Below are positions 8,162 to 17,064 of a stretch of DNA of 64,000 nucleotides, piece by piece. The stretch spans positions 51,718 to 115,717 of the forward strand of contig NZ_JAHTBN010000011.1 in NCBI RefSeq assembly GCF_019166065.1, in the 5' to 3' direction. This stretch comes from Candidimonas humi. Lineage in GTDB: Bacteria; Pseudomonadota; Gammaproteobacteria; Burkholderiales; Burkholderiaceae_B. Within the stretch, counting starts at the first letter, position 1, and each line of letters opens with the position of its first letter. Below the pieces are notes generated by a model. The model saw only the letters and a list, made by a program, of their open reading frames with translations. It was not told the origin of the DNA and made no database searches. A program made the position numbers and the translations under genes.

Positions 8162-9061
8162 ATGCAGATAGAAACCCACGTCTCCATCGATACTGTCGCG
8201 CACAGCGCCGACATCCTCGGCGAAGTGCCTTTGTGGTGCGAACGCAGCCAGCGCCTGTGGTGGGTGGACGTGCGCCGCCCCGCCCTGCAGCACTATGAAC
8301 CCGCAAGCGGCCGGCATGCCGCGCAGCGCCTCTACCCCGGCCTGGACACCGTGGGGTCCATCGCCCTGCGCGAGGCTGGCGGTTTCGTGCTGGCTACGGG
8401 CTCGGGCATCTATCTGTACGATCCCGCCAGCGGCGAGCCGGCGCTGCGCATTGCCCACCCCGAAGAAGGCAAGCCCGGCATGCGCCTGAACGACGGCAAG
8501 TGCGACCGGCGCGGCAGGTTCTGGGTCGGCAGCATGCACGACACGAAGCGCGAACCCCTGGGCACGCTGTACCGTCTCGACCCCGACCACGGCTGCCGCG
8601 CCATGCTCGACGGCTTCGTCCTGCCCAATGCCATTTCCTGGAGCCCGGACGATCGCCACATGTATTTCGCCGACACCCACAACCAAGTGATCTGGGTGTT
8701 CGACTACGACATCGACGACGGCGCCATCAGCAACCGGCGCGTCTTCAAGGACTGGACCCACCAGGCCGGACGCCCGGACGGCGCGACGGTAGACGCCGAA
8801 GGCTACGTCTGGAACTGCATGGTGGCCACCGGCCACCTGGTGCGCCTGGCGCCGGACGGCCGCGTGGATCGCGTCATCCAGTTGCCGGTGACCAACCCCA
8901 CCTGCCCCGCGTTCGGCGGCCCCGGACTCGACACCCTGTACATCACCAGCCATTCACAACGCTTTTCCGCGGAACAGCAGGCCCGCGAGCCCCTGGCCGG
9001 CGCGCTGCTGGCGCTGCAGGTCGGCGTGCGGGGCCTGCCCGAACCGCGCTACGGCGGCTGA
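8162..9061 (+). CDS. SMP-30/gluconolactonase family lactonase, cassette A
   Basis: The 299-residue protein is a six-bladed propeller of the SMP-30/LRE family, which hydrolyses aldono-lactones with one divalent metal. Expected metal ligands are visible: Glu21 in LGEVPLW, an Asn in VLPNAISWSPDD, and an Asp in RPDGATVDAEG. There is no signal peptide, so it acts in the cytoplasm. It lies 51 bases after the RraA-like gene and 78 before the Bug gene. Together with the dehydrogenase at 10101 this suggests breakdown of a sugar-acid lactone. A second SMP-30 protein at 32366 has the same partners in another order. Confidence 0.87.
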   Translation: MQIETHVSIDTVAHSADILGEVPLWCERSQRLWWVDVRRPALQHYEPASGRHAAQRLYPGLDTVGSIALREAGGFVLATGSGIYLYDPASGEPALRIAHPEEGKPGMRLNDGKCDRRGRFWVGSMHDTKREPLGTLYRLDPDHGCRAMLDGFVLPNAISWSPDDRHMYFADTHNQVIWVFDYDIDDGAISNRRVFKDWTHQAGRPDGATVDAEGYVWNCMVATGHLVRLAPDGRVDRVIQLPVTNPTCPAFGGPGLDTLYITSHSQRFSAEQQAREPLAGALLALQVGVRGLPEPRYGG

Positions 9062-9139
9062 AGAACCCGGCCGCGATGCGCGCCCCCTCGGCCTGGCATC
9101 GACGGCCACACTACAAAACAAGGACGGAGACCACTCATC

Positions 9140-10096
9140 ATGCATAAACTCATCCTGCGCTCCCTGCTGGGCGCCTGCGCGGCCCTGGCCATCGGCCCCG
9201 CCGCGCACGCCGCCGAAACCGTCAAGCTGATCGTGCCTTTTTCGGCCGGCGGCCCCACCGACCAGATCGCCCGCATCATCGCGCCTGGCCTTAGCGACGC
9301 GCTGGGCAAGAACGTGATTGTCGATAACCGCGGCGGCGCCGGCGGCGTCATCGGCGATGCGCTCGCGGCCAAGGCGCCGGCCGACGGCAACACCCTGCTG
9401 CTGACGACTTCCAGCCTGGTGATCACGGCCGGCACCACGCCCAACCTGCCCTACAACCCGCGCACGGCCTTCGACCCCATTTATCTGCTGGGCAAGGTAC
9501 AGACCATGCTGGCGGTGCGCCCCTCGCTGGGCGTGAACACGCTGGCCGAACTGGTCGCCAAGGCCAAGGCGACGCCCAAGGGGCTGAATTACGGCTCCAC
9601 GGGCGTGGGCGGCACCATGCAGATCGGCGCCGAACTCTTCCGCCATGCGGCGCATGTGCCGCTAGTGCATATCCCGTATCGCGGCGCGGCGCCGGCGCTG
9701 GTGGCGCTGATGGGCGGGCAGGTAGACCTGGTCAATGCCGACGTACCGGTGCTGCTGCCCTACATCAAGCAGGGCCGCATCAAGGGCCTGGTCATCTATG
9801 ACACCAAACGGTCTTCGCTGCTGCCCGACATCCCCGACGCGGTCGAAGCCGGCATGCCCGGGCTGCAGATGAGCAACTGGTACGGCGTGCTCGCGCCCGC
9901 GGGCACCCCGGCCGCGACGCGCAAGAAGATCGAAGATGCCCTGGCCAAGGTCGTGCATCAACCGGACGTTGCCGCCAAACTGGCCGCCGCGGGCTTCACC
10001 GACCCGATGGGAGCCGCGCCCTTCAAGGCCATGCTGGCGAGCGATTTCGATCGATGGCTGCCCTGGCTCAAGAAAATGGGCATCCACACCAACTGA
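9140..10096 (+). CDS. Bug-type solute receptor (TctC family), cassette A
   Basis: The 318-residue protein has a Sec signal peptide ending near AHA at residue 24. The mature part carries the Bug ligand-loop signatures PFSAGGPTDQIAR and VDNRGGAGGVIG. Bug receptors bind carboxylates with bridging waters between two lobes and either feed tripartite tricarboxylate transporters or signal to sensor kinases. No TctA or TctB gene lies nearby. It is embedded between the lactonase and the 2-hydroxyacid dehydrogenase, so its ligand is probably the acid or lactone those enzymes process. Confidence 0.92.
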   Translation: MHKLILRSLLGACAALAIGPAAHAAETVKLIVPFSAGGPTDQIARIIAPGLSDALGKNVIVDNRGGAGGVIGDALAAKAPADGNTLLLTTSSLVITAGTTPNLPYNPRTAFDPIYLLGKVQTMLAVRPSLGVNTLAELVAKAKATPKGLNYGSTGVGGTMQIGAELFRHAAHVPLVHIPYRGAAPALVALMGGQVDLVNADVPVLLPYIKQGRIKGLVIYDTKRSSLLPDIPDAVEAGMPGLQMSNWYGVLAPAGTPAATRKKIEDALAKVVHQPDVAAKLAAAGFTDPMGAAPFKAMLASDFDRWLPWLKKMGIHTN

Positions 10097-10100
10097 ACTG

Positions 10101-11060
10101 ATGACCATGCCGACCACGCCAGCCACCGCACGCCGCCTGCTGCAGATAGGCCCATTGCCCGCCGGGCTTGAAACGGCGCTGCAGCAGCGCTACCAAGTGC
10201 ATCCGCTCTGGCAAGAGCCCGACCGCAGCGCCTTCCTGGCGCGCACGGCAGGCAGCTTCGACGGCGCGGTCACCATGTCGCGCCATGGATGCACGGCCGA
10301 TATTTTCGAATCGCTGGGCAAAGGGGTGGTCGCCTGCTTCGGCGTAGGCTTCGAGGGCCTCGACCTGCAAGCCGCCGCGCGGCATGGCGTGCAGGTCAGT
10401 ACCACGCCCGACGTGCTCAACGATTGCGTGGCCGACTGCGCGTTCGGCCTGATCCTGGCCAGCGCCCGCGGGCTGGTGGCCGCCGACCGCCATGTGCAGC
10501 AGGGCCGCTGGCCCGCCGGCCCGTTTCCCCTGGCGACCCGCGTCAGCGGCAAGCACCTGGGCATCGTCGGCCTGGGCCGCATCGGCGCGGCCATCGCCCG
10601 GCGCGCCTCGGGCTTCGACATGCCGGTGCGCTATCACGGCCGCAAGCCGCAACCCGAGGCGCCCTATGGCTACGAACCCGGCCTGATCGAACTGGCGCGC
10701 TGGGCCGACTTCCTGGTCGTGGCCTGCCGCGGCGGCGCCGAGACCCGCCACCTGATCAACGCCCCCGTGCTGCGCGCGCTGGGGCCGCAGGGCTTCCTGA
10801 TCAATATCGCACGCGGCAGCGTGGTCGACGAGCAGGCGCTGGCGCAGGCCATCGCCCAAGAACAGATCGGCGGCGCGGGCCTGGACGTCTACGAACATGA
10901 ACCCCAGGTTCACGAAGGCCTGCTCGGCCGCGACAACGTCGTGGTGCTGCCTCATGTCGCGGCCACCACGCGCGAAACCCGCAACGCCATGGAACAACTG
11001 GTACTGGACAACCTGCAAGCCTACTTCGCCACCGGCAAGGTGCTGACCCCGCCGGCCTGA
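10101..11060 (+). CDS. D-isomer 2-hydroxyacid dehydrogenase, cassette A
   Basis: The 319-residue enzyme has the Rossmann motif GLGRIG (157-162) and the catalytic set Arg238 (NIARGSVVD), Glu267 (YEHEP) and His285 (LPHVA). This is the glyoxylate/hydroxypyruvate reductase branch of the D-2-hydroxyacid dehydrogenases, which interconvert 2-oxo and D-2-hydroxy acids with NAD(P)H. The ATG at 10101 starts four bases after the Bug stop codon, so the two are almost certainly co-transcribed. An Arg after the second strand of the Rossmann fold (YHGRKPQ) hints at NADPH preference, which is inference. Confidence 0.9.
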   Translation: MTMPTTPATARRLLQIGPLPAGLETALQQRYQVHPLWQEPDRSAFLARTAGSFDGAVTMSRHGCTADIFESLGKGVVACFGVGFEGLDLQAAARHGVQVSTTPDVLNDCVADCAFGLILASARGLVAADRHVQQGRWPAGPFPLATRVSGKHLGIVGLGRIGAAIARRASGFDMPVRYHGRKPQPEAPYGYEPGLIELARWADFLVVACRGGAETRHLINAPVLRALGPQGFLINIARGSVVDEQALAQAIAQEQIGGAGLDVYEHEPQVHEGLLGRDNVVVLPHVAATTRETRNAMEQLVLDNLQAYFATGKVLTPPA

Positions 11061-11140
11061 ACCGGCCATCCAACCCCCCGGACTGTCACGGCCGGCAATC
11101 CGGCAGGCCGGCGCCCCGCCCCCACCGACACGCGCAACTC

Positions 11141-11458
11141 ATGATCTTCGAACACCGCACCTACACCGTCGCCCATGGCCAGATGGAAAGCTATCTGGCC
11201 CGCTACGAACAATTTGCCCTGCCGCTGCAGATGCAGCACCTGGGCCGCCTGCTGGGGTTTTTCGTCAGCGAGATCGGGCCGCTGAACCAGGTGCTGCACA
11301 TCTGGGTCTACGACGATATGGCCGACCGCGAGCGGCGCCGCGCGGCGCTGGACGCCGACCCCGCCTGGCACGAATTCAAGCGCATCAACCGCGGCACCTT
11401 CGTAGCCCAGGAAGTGAAGATCATGCGCGCCGCGCCTTTCTGCCCGCAACACGTCTGA
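11141..11458 (+). CDS. NIPSNAP family protein
   Basis: This 105-residue protein resembles a single NIPSNAP domain, a dimeric alpha-beta barrel fold. It starts with the typical IFEHRTYTV strand and contains LGRLLGFFVSEIGPLNQVLHIWVYDD and ADRERRRAAL segments. NIPSNAP proteins often sit in catabolic operons with no defined biochemical role. It follows the 2-hydroxyacid dehydrogenase by 80 bases in the same direction and precedes the ThDP enzyme, so it is probably part of cassette A. Confidence 0.85.
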   Translation: MIFEHRTYTVAHGQMESYLARYEQFALPLQMQHLGRLLGFFVSEIGPLNQVLHIWVYDDMADRERRRAALDADPAWHEFKRINRGTFVAQEVKIMRAAPFCPQHV

Positions 11459-11529
11459 AGCGCAAGAGCCAGCGGCGGCCTTCGCAACTGCGGGTTATCC
11501 CCGAGCCCGCATTCCTGTCGGGATTTGTT

Positions 11530-11568
11530 TTTTGCATGTATCGTTGTATACATTGATGTTTACAACAA
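11530..11568. promoter_or_regulatory. Possible GntR/FCD operator before the ThDP enzyme
   Basis: A GTATACA-centred element, TTGTATACATT, lies between the NIPSNAP and ThDP-enzyme genes and is flanked by related ATGTATCG and TTTACAACA sequences. TTGTATACAA-like sequences are common targets of FCD-type GntR proteins. One such gene lies just after the ThDP enzyme. The link is inference. Confidence 0.35.
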
Positions 11569-11615
11569 CCCCGGCCAGGCCACGCAAGGCCGGCGCGACA
11601 GACAAGGAACACACC

Positions 11616-13310
11616 ATGGCGAAGTTGACCGGCGCAGAAGCAGTCGTGCGCATGCTCGAGCTGAACGGCGTCAAGCACATATTCGGGCTATGCGGCGATA
11701 CCAGCCTGCCGTTCTACGACGCACTGGCCCGGCTCGACCACGGCATGAGCCATATCCTGACCCGCGACGAGCGCAGCGCGGCCTATATGGCCGACGGCTA
11801 CGCGCGGGTCACGGGCAAGGTCGGGGTCTGCGAAGGGCCCAGCGGCGGCGGCGCGACCTACCTGCTGCCGGGCCTGGTGGAAGCGAATGAGTCTTCCATC
11901 GCGGTGCTGGGCATCACCTCGGACGTGTCCGTGGGGGCCCGCGGCAAGTATCCGCTGACCGAGCTGGACCAGCAAAGCCTGTACCGGCCCCTGACCAAAT
12001 GGAACACCACCATAGACCGCGCCGACCAGATCCCCGGGGCGATGCGCACGGCGTTTCGCGCAATGACCACGGGCCGTCCGGGCACGGCGCATATGTGCCT
12101 GCCTTATGACGTGCAAAAACACGAGGTCGATGCCAAGGACCTGTGGGCCCAGCCCGAGCACGGGCGTTTCCCGGCCATGCGCGCGGCCCCCGACCCCGCC
12201 GAGGTGGAACGCGCCGCGGACAGGCTGGTGGCGTCGCGGGCGCCGGTAATCATATGCGGGGGCGGGGTGGTCATCGCCGGTGCCTGCGCGGAGCTCGCCG
12301 ACCTGGCCGGGATGCTGCGCGCCGCGGTGTGCACCACTGTCAGCGGCCAGGGCAGCCTGGCCGACACCCATCCGGCGAATGCGGGGGTGGTGGGTTCGAA
12401 CGGCGGGGTCATGGCGACGCGCGACGTGGTGTCGGGCGCGGACCTGGTGCTGTTCATCGGCTGCCGGGCCGGCTCGACCACGACCGAGCAGTGGCGCTTC
12501 CCCTCCGCCGACACCACCATACTGCACATCGACTCGGATCCCATGGTGGTCGGCGCCAATTACCGCACCGAGGTCGGCATGGTGGGCGATGCGCTGCTGG
12601 CGCTGCGGGCGCTGAACCACGAGGTCCAGGCGCGCATCAGCCATCGTCCGGCCGATGCGGCCGACGGCTACCAGGCCGCGGCACGCGCCAGGCAAGCGAA
12701 GCTGGCGGCGTTCGAGCCGCTGGCGCACTGCGCCGACGCGCCGATCCGGCCCGAGCGGATCGTGGACGCGCTCAACCGGCTGCTGCCGCCGGACGCCATC
12801 GTGGTCGCCGATCCGGGCACGCCCTGCCCTTATTTCTCGGCCTACTTCAATCAATCGCAGCCGGGCCGGCATTTCATCACCAACCGGGCCCACGGCGCGC
12901 TGGGTTTCGCCATGTCGGCGGGCGTGGGCGCGAGCATAGGCCGCCCCGGCACGCGGGTGGCGGCCATCATGGGCGACGGCAGCTTCGGCTTCACGGTGGG
13001 CGAACTGGAAACCATCACCCGCTACAAGGTGCCGCTGCTGATGATCGTGATTTCCAATAGCGTGTACGGCTGGATCAAGGCCAGCCAGAAAGCCGGCTAC
13101 GACCAGCGCTATTTCTCGGTAGACTTCAATCGCACCGATCATGCACTGGTGGCTCAGGCCTACGGAGTCAAGTCCTGGCGGGTGGAAGACCCGGCGCAAC
13201 TGGACGCGGCCCTGAAGGCGGCGCTCGACCATGGCGGCCCCGCGCTGCTGGACATCATCGCCCAGCCCCTGCAGGATGCGGCCGCCCCCGTCAGCCAGTG
13301 GATGGGTTGA
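11616..13310 (+). CDS. Thiamine diphosphate-dependent enzyme (acetolactate synthase-like)
   Basis: The 564-residue protein has the three-domain layout of ThDP carboligases and decarboxylases. The N-terminal pyrimidine-binding domain carries the activating glutamate E52 (TRDERSAAYMADGYAR). A central domain includes IICGGGV. The C-terminal domain carries the ThDP/Mg signature GDGSFGF starting at residue 453 and closing at N481 (VISNSVYG). The family includes acetolactate synthase, glyoxylate carboligase, oxalyl-CoA decarboxylase and sulfoacetaldehyde acetyltransferase. The ATG at 11616 was chosen because alignment-like similarity begins at MAKLTGAEAVV, although the frame is open 84 bases further upstream. 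It is followed at once by a GntR regulator. With a 2-hydroxyacid dehydrogenase upstream, a role on glyoxylate or another 2-oxoacid is plausible. Confidence 0.85.
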   Translation: MAKLTGAEAVVRMLELNGVKHIFGLCGDTSLPFYDALARLDHGMSHILTRDERSAAYMADGYARVTGKVGVCEGPSGGGATYLLPGLVEANESSIAVLGITSDVSVGARGKYPLTELDQQSLYRPLTKWNTTIDRADQIPGAMRTAFRAMTTGRPGTAHMCLPYDVQKHEVDAKDLWAQPEHGRFPAMRAAPDPAEVERAADRLVASRAPVIICGGGVVIAGACAELADLAGMLRAAVCTTVSGQGSLADTHPANAGVVGSNGGVMATRDVVSGADLVLFIGCRAGSTTTEQWRFPSADTTILHIDSDPMVVGANYRTEVGMVGDALLALRALNHEVQARISHRPADAADGYQAAARARQAKLAAFEPLAHCADAPIRPERIVDALNRLLPPDAIVVADPGTPCPYFSAYFNQSQPGRHFITNRAHGALGFAMSAGVGASIGRPGTRVAAIMGDGSFGFTVGELETITRYKVPLLMIVISNSVYGWIKASQKAGYDQRYFSVDFNRTDHALVAQAYGVKSWRVEDPAQLDAALKAALDHGGPALLDIIAQPLQDAAAPVSQWMG

Positions 13311-13311
13311 A

Positions 13312-14019
13312 ATGACTGCCCCGACCCCGGCCCCGGCCGGCCGCGCAAGCGGCCGCAGCCGCAGCACCTCGTCCCAGGTTTACGAAAAACTCAGGGAAAT
13401 GGTGATCCTGTACGACATCAAGCCCGGCGAAAGACTCAACGAGGTCGCCCTGGCCGAGAAGCTGGAAGTCAGCCGCACGCCGATCCGCGATGCGCTGAAC
13501 CTGCTGGCCCGCGACGGCTTCCTGGAAGAGTCGGGACGCGGCTACGTGCGCCGCTCGCTCAACCTGAAAGAGACCCTGGATCTATACGAGGCGCGCGAGG
13601 CCATAGAAGTCGAGTGCCTCAGGCTGGCCGCGCAGCGCGCGACGCCCGCGCAACTGGACGAGGTCGAGGCGTTCCTGGCCCGCAGCCGCGAAACGCCGCA
13701 AGACTGCCCCGTGCTGGACCTGGTCGCGCTCGACGAACAATTCCACGACATGCTGGCCGAGCTGTCGGGAAACAGCGAGCTGCGGCGCATGCTCGACGAA
13801 CTGAACGCGCGCATCCGCTTCGTACGCTGGATCAGCATGGAACAGATCGGGCGCGGCAAGACCCAGGCCGAGCATGCGGAAATCCTCGCCGCGCTGCGCG
13901 GCAAGGATCTCGAAGCGGCGCAAGCGCGCATGCGCAAGCACATTTCCCAGCGCACGCTGCAGATCAAGGAAGCCATTACCGCTGGCCTGGCCCGCATCTT
14001 CCTGGGCGACCAGGCCTAG
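13312..14019 (+). CDS. GntR family regulator, FCD subfamily
   Basis: The 235-residue protein has a GntR winged helix at about residues 20-85 (KPGERLNEVALAEKLEVSRT) and a helical FCD ligand domain. The metal-site pattern is visible: Asp in LVALDEQFH, His in FHDMLAELSG and His in QAEHAEILAAL. The start is one base after the ThDP-enzyme stop, so the two are translationally coupled. FCD proteins bind carboxylates such as pyruvate, lactate or citrate. The GTATACA element at 11530-11568 is its best candidate target. Confidence 0.9.
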   Translation: MTAPTPAPAGRASGRSRSTSSQVYEKLREMVILYDIKPGERLNEVALAEKLEVSRTPIRDALNLLARDGFLEESGRGYVRRSLNLKETLDLYEAREAIEVECLRLAAQRATPAQLDEVEAFLARSRETPQDCPVLDLVALDEQFHDMLAELSGNSELRRMLDELNARIRFVRWISMEQIGRGKTQAEHAEILAALRGKDLEAAQARMRKHISQRTLQIKEAITAGLARIFLGDQA

Positions 14020-14131
14020 TATCCTGCTTGCTTGGGCCGCATGGTTGCACCCATGCGCACCCACCCCGATTCAAGCCCGCCAGCCAGACAAACAGCGCAT
14101 TCATGCAAAGCGCGGCGACCCGCGGCGCGGC

Positions 14132-15652
14132 CTAGGAATTCTTGTCGCGCGCAATGGCGGGCTGCTCGCCCACCACCAGATCCAGGCGCTCGGCCTCGTA
14201 GTCGCGATGCATGGGCTCGAGCTGCGGCAGGGCCTTGTTCGCCTTGGCCGAGAGCTCGCCGAACCGGACGACCTTGCCGTACAGGCCCTGCTGGCCGGCC
14301 ACCGCGGTGACGGTGTCGTTGTAGTGCTGGCTGGCCGTGCCCAGGGTGGCGCCCAGGCGCTTGAGACGCTCGGCCACCAGGGCCACCTGGTTGTAGATCT
14401 CGCCGGCGCGGCCGCTGAGTTCTTGCGCCTGCTCGTTGCTGCGCGCCACCATCCACAGATTCGCCACGGTCTTGAGGATGGGCATCAGCGTGGTGTAGGA
14501 CACCATGATGACGTTCCGCTGGTAGCCGTAGTTGAACAGTTCTTTGTTGTGCTTCAGGGCTTCTATATAGGCGGGTTCGATGGGCATGAACATCAGCACG
14601 AAGCTGGGGCTGCGCATGCCGATCAGGTTGCTGTAGTCCTTCTTGCCGAGATCGTCTATGTGATTGCGCACCGCCTTGACGTGGGCCTCGAGGGCGGCCT
14701 GGCGCTCAGGCTCGGTTTCGGCGGCAATGGCGCGGTCGTAGTCGACCAGCGACACCTTGCTGTCCAGCACCATATGCTTGCGGTCCGGCAGCTTGACGAT
14801 GAAATCGGGCTGGCGTGCGTGGCCCTCGTGGTCCTGGAAGCGAGGCTGCGCCTCGTAGTGGTCGCCCTCGACCAGGCCGGCCTGCTGCAAGGCGTTCTCG
14901 AGCTGGATCTCGCCCCAGTTGCCGGCGGTCTTCTTGTCGCCCTTCAGGGCGCTGGCCAGGGTATTGGCCTCGGTGCTCATGCGCACGCCTATGTCCAGCA
15001 CCTGCCGGATCTGCGCGCCCAGCGAGGCATTGCCCCGCACCGCCTCGTCGTGCACCTGGTTGACGCGCTGCTGGAAACCCTGGATCTGCTCGCGAAACGG
15101 CTTGAGCAGCGCGTCCAGCGACTGTTGGCTGCTGGCCGTGAAGCTGCGGCCTTTTTCTTCGAGGATCTGGTTGGCCAGGTTCTGGAATTCGGTCTTGAGC
15201 TGCTGGCGCGCCTGCTCGAGCGAGCGGCGGCCGTCTTCCACCGCGGCGAGCTTTTCCTGGTGCGTGACGCGCAACTCGGCCAGTTCCTTGTCCAGCGCCG
15301 CGGCGCGCTCGCCAGCAGCCTGCAGGGCCTGTTCCCGCGCGCCCAGGCTGGCCTGGGTTTCGTCCAGGCGCTGGCGCAGCCCCTCGGCCTCGGTCTCGAA
15401 ACGGGCACTCAGGCGCTCGATCCGCAGGCGCTCGCCGTCGAGCTCGGCATACCGGCCGCGCGCCTGTTCCAGTTCGGCACGCAGGCCGGCAAGCTGTTCG
15501 TCGCGCTGGGAGGCCGAGCTCTGCGCCAGCAGCAGTTGTGCGCGCATGGCGGCCAGGGCGCGGCGCGTGTACAGGGCTACCACGCCGGCCCCTACGAGCA
15601 GGGCCAGCAGCGCCAGCAATGCGGCGGTGAGCACGGGAATGTCTTGATTCAT
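14132..15652 (-). CDS. rmuC: DNA recombination protein RmuC
   Basis: The 506-residue protein opens with one membrane helix (about residues 6-28) followed by a long coiled coil (about 35-190). The RmuC domain then carries the nuclease-like segment PDFIVKLPDRKHMVLDSKVS, with the acidic and DSK residues of a PD-(D/E)XK fold. RmuC limits rearrangements at inverted repeats and is a chromosomal housekeeping gene. The ATG at 15652 places the membrane helix at the N-terminus; an 11-residue longer form is possible. It converges with the GntR gene and is unrelated to the catabolic cassettes. Confidence 0.93.
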   Translation of the reverse strand: MNQDIPVLTAALLALLALLVGAGVVALYTRRALAAMRAQLLLAQSSASQRDEQLAGLRAELEQARGRYAELDGERLRIERLSARFETEAEGLRQRLDETQASLGAREQALQAAGERAAALDKELAELRVTHQEKLAAVEDGRRSLEQARQQLKTEFQNLANQILEEKGRSFTASSQQSLDALLKPFREQIQGFQQRVNQVHDEAVRGNASLGAQIRQVLDIGVRMSTEANTLASALKGDKKTAGNWGEIQLENALQQAGLVEGDHYEAQPRFQDHEGHARQPDFIVKLPDRKHMVLDSKVSLVDYDRAIAAETEPERQAALEAHVKAVRNHIDDLGKKDYSNLIGMRSPSFVLMFMPIEPAYIEALKHNKELFNYGYQRNVIMVSYTTLMPILKTVANLWMVARSNEQAQELSGRAGEIYNQVALVAERLKRLGATLGTASQHYNDTVTAVAGQQGLYGKVVRFGELSAKANKALPQLEPMHRDYEAERLDLVVGEQPAIARDKNS

Positions 15653-15962
15653 GCAGTTTTCCTGGGTCGGCCGCATGCGCGGCATTGCGCCGGGTGCGGC
15701 AAAGATGCCTGGGCACGGAAACGCGCGGCATGCGTAGCGGCGAGATGTCTGGTGCCTATCATATAGTAGTCGGGCGCAAGGAAAATGCCGCCGCCGGCAT
15801 GCCGCGATGCAAGTTGCCGATAGCTCTGATGGACAAGGGGAATTGCTTCATATATATATGAAATTATCGTCTATCAAACGGCCCTTACATAGCTCACAGA
15901 ATGATAAATTGAAAGGCCGGCTCAGCCGTAAAACACCAAACCAACTACAACAGGATCCCATC
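15653..15962. other. Intergenic region upstream of an orphan Bug gene
   Basis: These 310 bases separate rmuC and the Bug gene, which are transcribed divergently. The half nearer the Bug gene is AT-rich and contains a perfect 16-base palindrome at 15847-15862. I see no open reading frame with convincing coding character and no RNA gene. Confidence 0.6.
15847..15862. promoter_or_regulatory. Perfect 16-base palindrome (operator candidate)
   Basis: TTCATATATATATGAA equals its own reverse complement. It lies 100 bases before the Bug start codon at 15963. No regulator gene adjoins this Bug gene, so the binding protein is unknown. Confidence 0.45.
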
Positions 15963-16955
15963 ATGCGTATCACGCGTCGTTCCTTCGTCGGCCTGCTCGC
16001 TTCCGCGACGCTGGCCTGTGGCTATACCTCCGGCGCCCAGGCCAGCGACTGGCCATCGGCGCACAAGCCCGTGTACATCATCGTGCCAGCGCCCGGGGGC
16101 GGCGGCACCGCGGATACCATCTCGCGCCTGATCGCCGACCAGCTCGGCAAGAAGCTGCACGGGAATTTCGTCATCGACAGCCACGGCGGGGCCAATGGCT
16201 CCATCGGCGCGGGCCTGGCCGCCTCGGCGCCGCCCGACGGCAGCAAGCTGCTGTTCTCCTGGGCCGGCACGCTGGCGGTCAATCCCAGCCTGTACAAGAA
16301 GCTGCCCTACGACCCGCAGAAAAGCTTCGATCCCATCGGCCTGGTGGCCGACGTGCCCAACATCCTGGTAGTCAACAACGAACTGCCCATCCACAACCTG
16401 GCCGACTTCATCAAGTACGCCAAGGCCAATCCCGGCAAGGTGAACTTCGGCTCCACCGGCAACGGCAGCTCCATGCACCTGGCGGGCGAACTCTTCATGC
16501 GCGAGACCGGCACCAAGATGGTCCATGTGCCCTACAATTCGCCCAGCCAGGGCACCACCGACCTGATCTCCGGCCAGATCCAGTGCATGTTCCAGTTGAT
16601 CCCCGGCATCATCGGCCAGATCCAGGGCCACAAGGTGCGTCCCATCGGCGTGATGTCCACGCAGCGCTCGCCCTCGCTGCCCGAGGTGCCCACCATGGCC
16701 GAACAGGGCTATCCCGACCTGCTGTCTTCCACCTGGTTCGCGCTGCTCGCCCCCAAGGGCACGCCCAAGGACATCATCGAGCGCACCAACAAGGCGCTCA
16801 ACGAAATCCTGAAAGACCCGGAAGTAAAGAAGAAGCTGGCCGCCATGGGCGCCTCCACGCTGGGCGGCACCCCCGAAGACCTCAGCAAGCACATGGCCGC
16901 GGAACTGCAGAAGTGGCACAAGGTCGTGACCGAGGCCCATATACAGATCCAGTAA
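15963..16955 (+). CDS. Bug-type solute receptor (TctC family), orphan
   Basis: The 330-residue protein starts MRITRRSFVG, so its signal region has a twin-arginine-like pattern (R5-R6-S-F) before a hydrophobic stretch and a cut near AQAS. The Bug loop motif is VPAPGGGGTADTISR, with a lid segment FVIDSHGGANGSIG. No enzyme gene accompanies it. A clear terminator follows at 17006-17042, so it is a single-gene unit. The frame is open further upstream, but the ATG at 15963 gives a sensible signal peptide. Ligand unknown. Confidence 0.9.
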   Translation: MRITRRSFVGLLASATLACGYTSGAQASDWPSAHKPVYIIVPAPGGGGTADTISRLIADQLGKKLHGNFVIDSHGGANGSIGAGLAASAPPDGSKLLFSWAGTLAVNPSLYKKLPYDPQKSFDPIGLVADVPNILVVNNELPIHNLADFIKYAKANPGKVNFGSTGNGSSMHLAGELFMRETGTKMVHVPYNSPSQGTTDLISGQIQCMFQLIPGIIGQIQGHKVRPIGVMSTQRSPSLPEVPTMAEQGYPDLLSSTWFALLAPKGTPKDIIERTNKALNEILKDPEVKKKLAAMGASTLGGTPEDLSKHMAAELQKWHKVVTEAHIQIQ

Positions 16956-17005
16956 TGCCCGCCATCTCCGCGCACGCCGCAGGCCGCGGCCCGCGCGGAC
17001 GGCAG

Positions 17006-17042
17006 AAAGCCAGCGCCCCTTTCGGAGCGCCGGCTTTGTTTT
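17006..17042 (+). terminator. Intrinsic terminator after the Bug gene
   Basis: AAAGCCAGCGCCCC (17006-17019) pairs with GGAGCGCCGGCTTT (17024-17037) at 12 of 14 positions around a 4-base loop. A T-rich run, TTTGTTTT, ends at 17042. Confidence 0.8.
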
Positions 17043-17064
17043 GCGCTATCGGGCCTGCGCCTCG

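Noticed and set aside
14038..14057. CGCATGG/CCATGCG hairpin between the GntR and rmuC genes as a terminator
   Set aside because: A 7-base stem exists, but there is no T-run on either strand; not enough to call a terminator.
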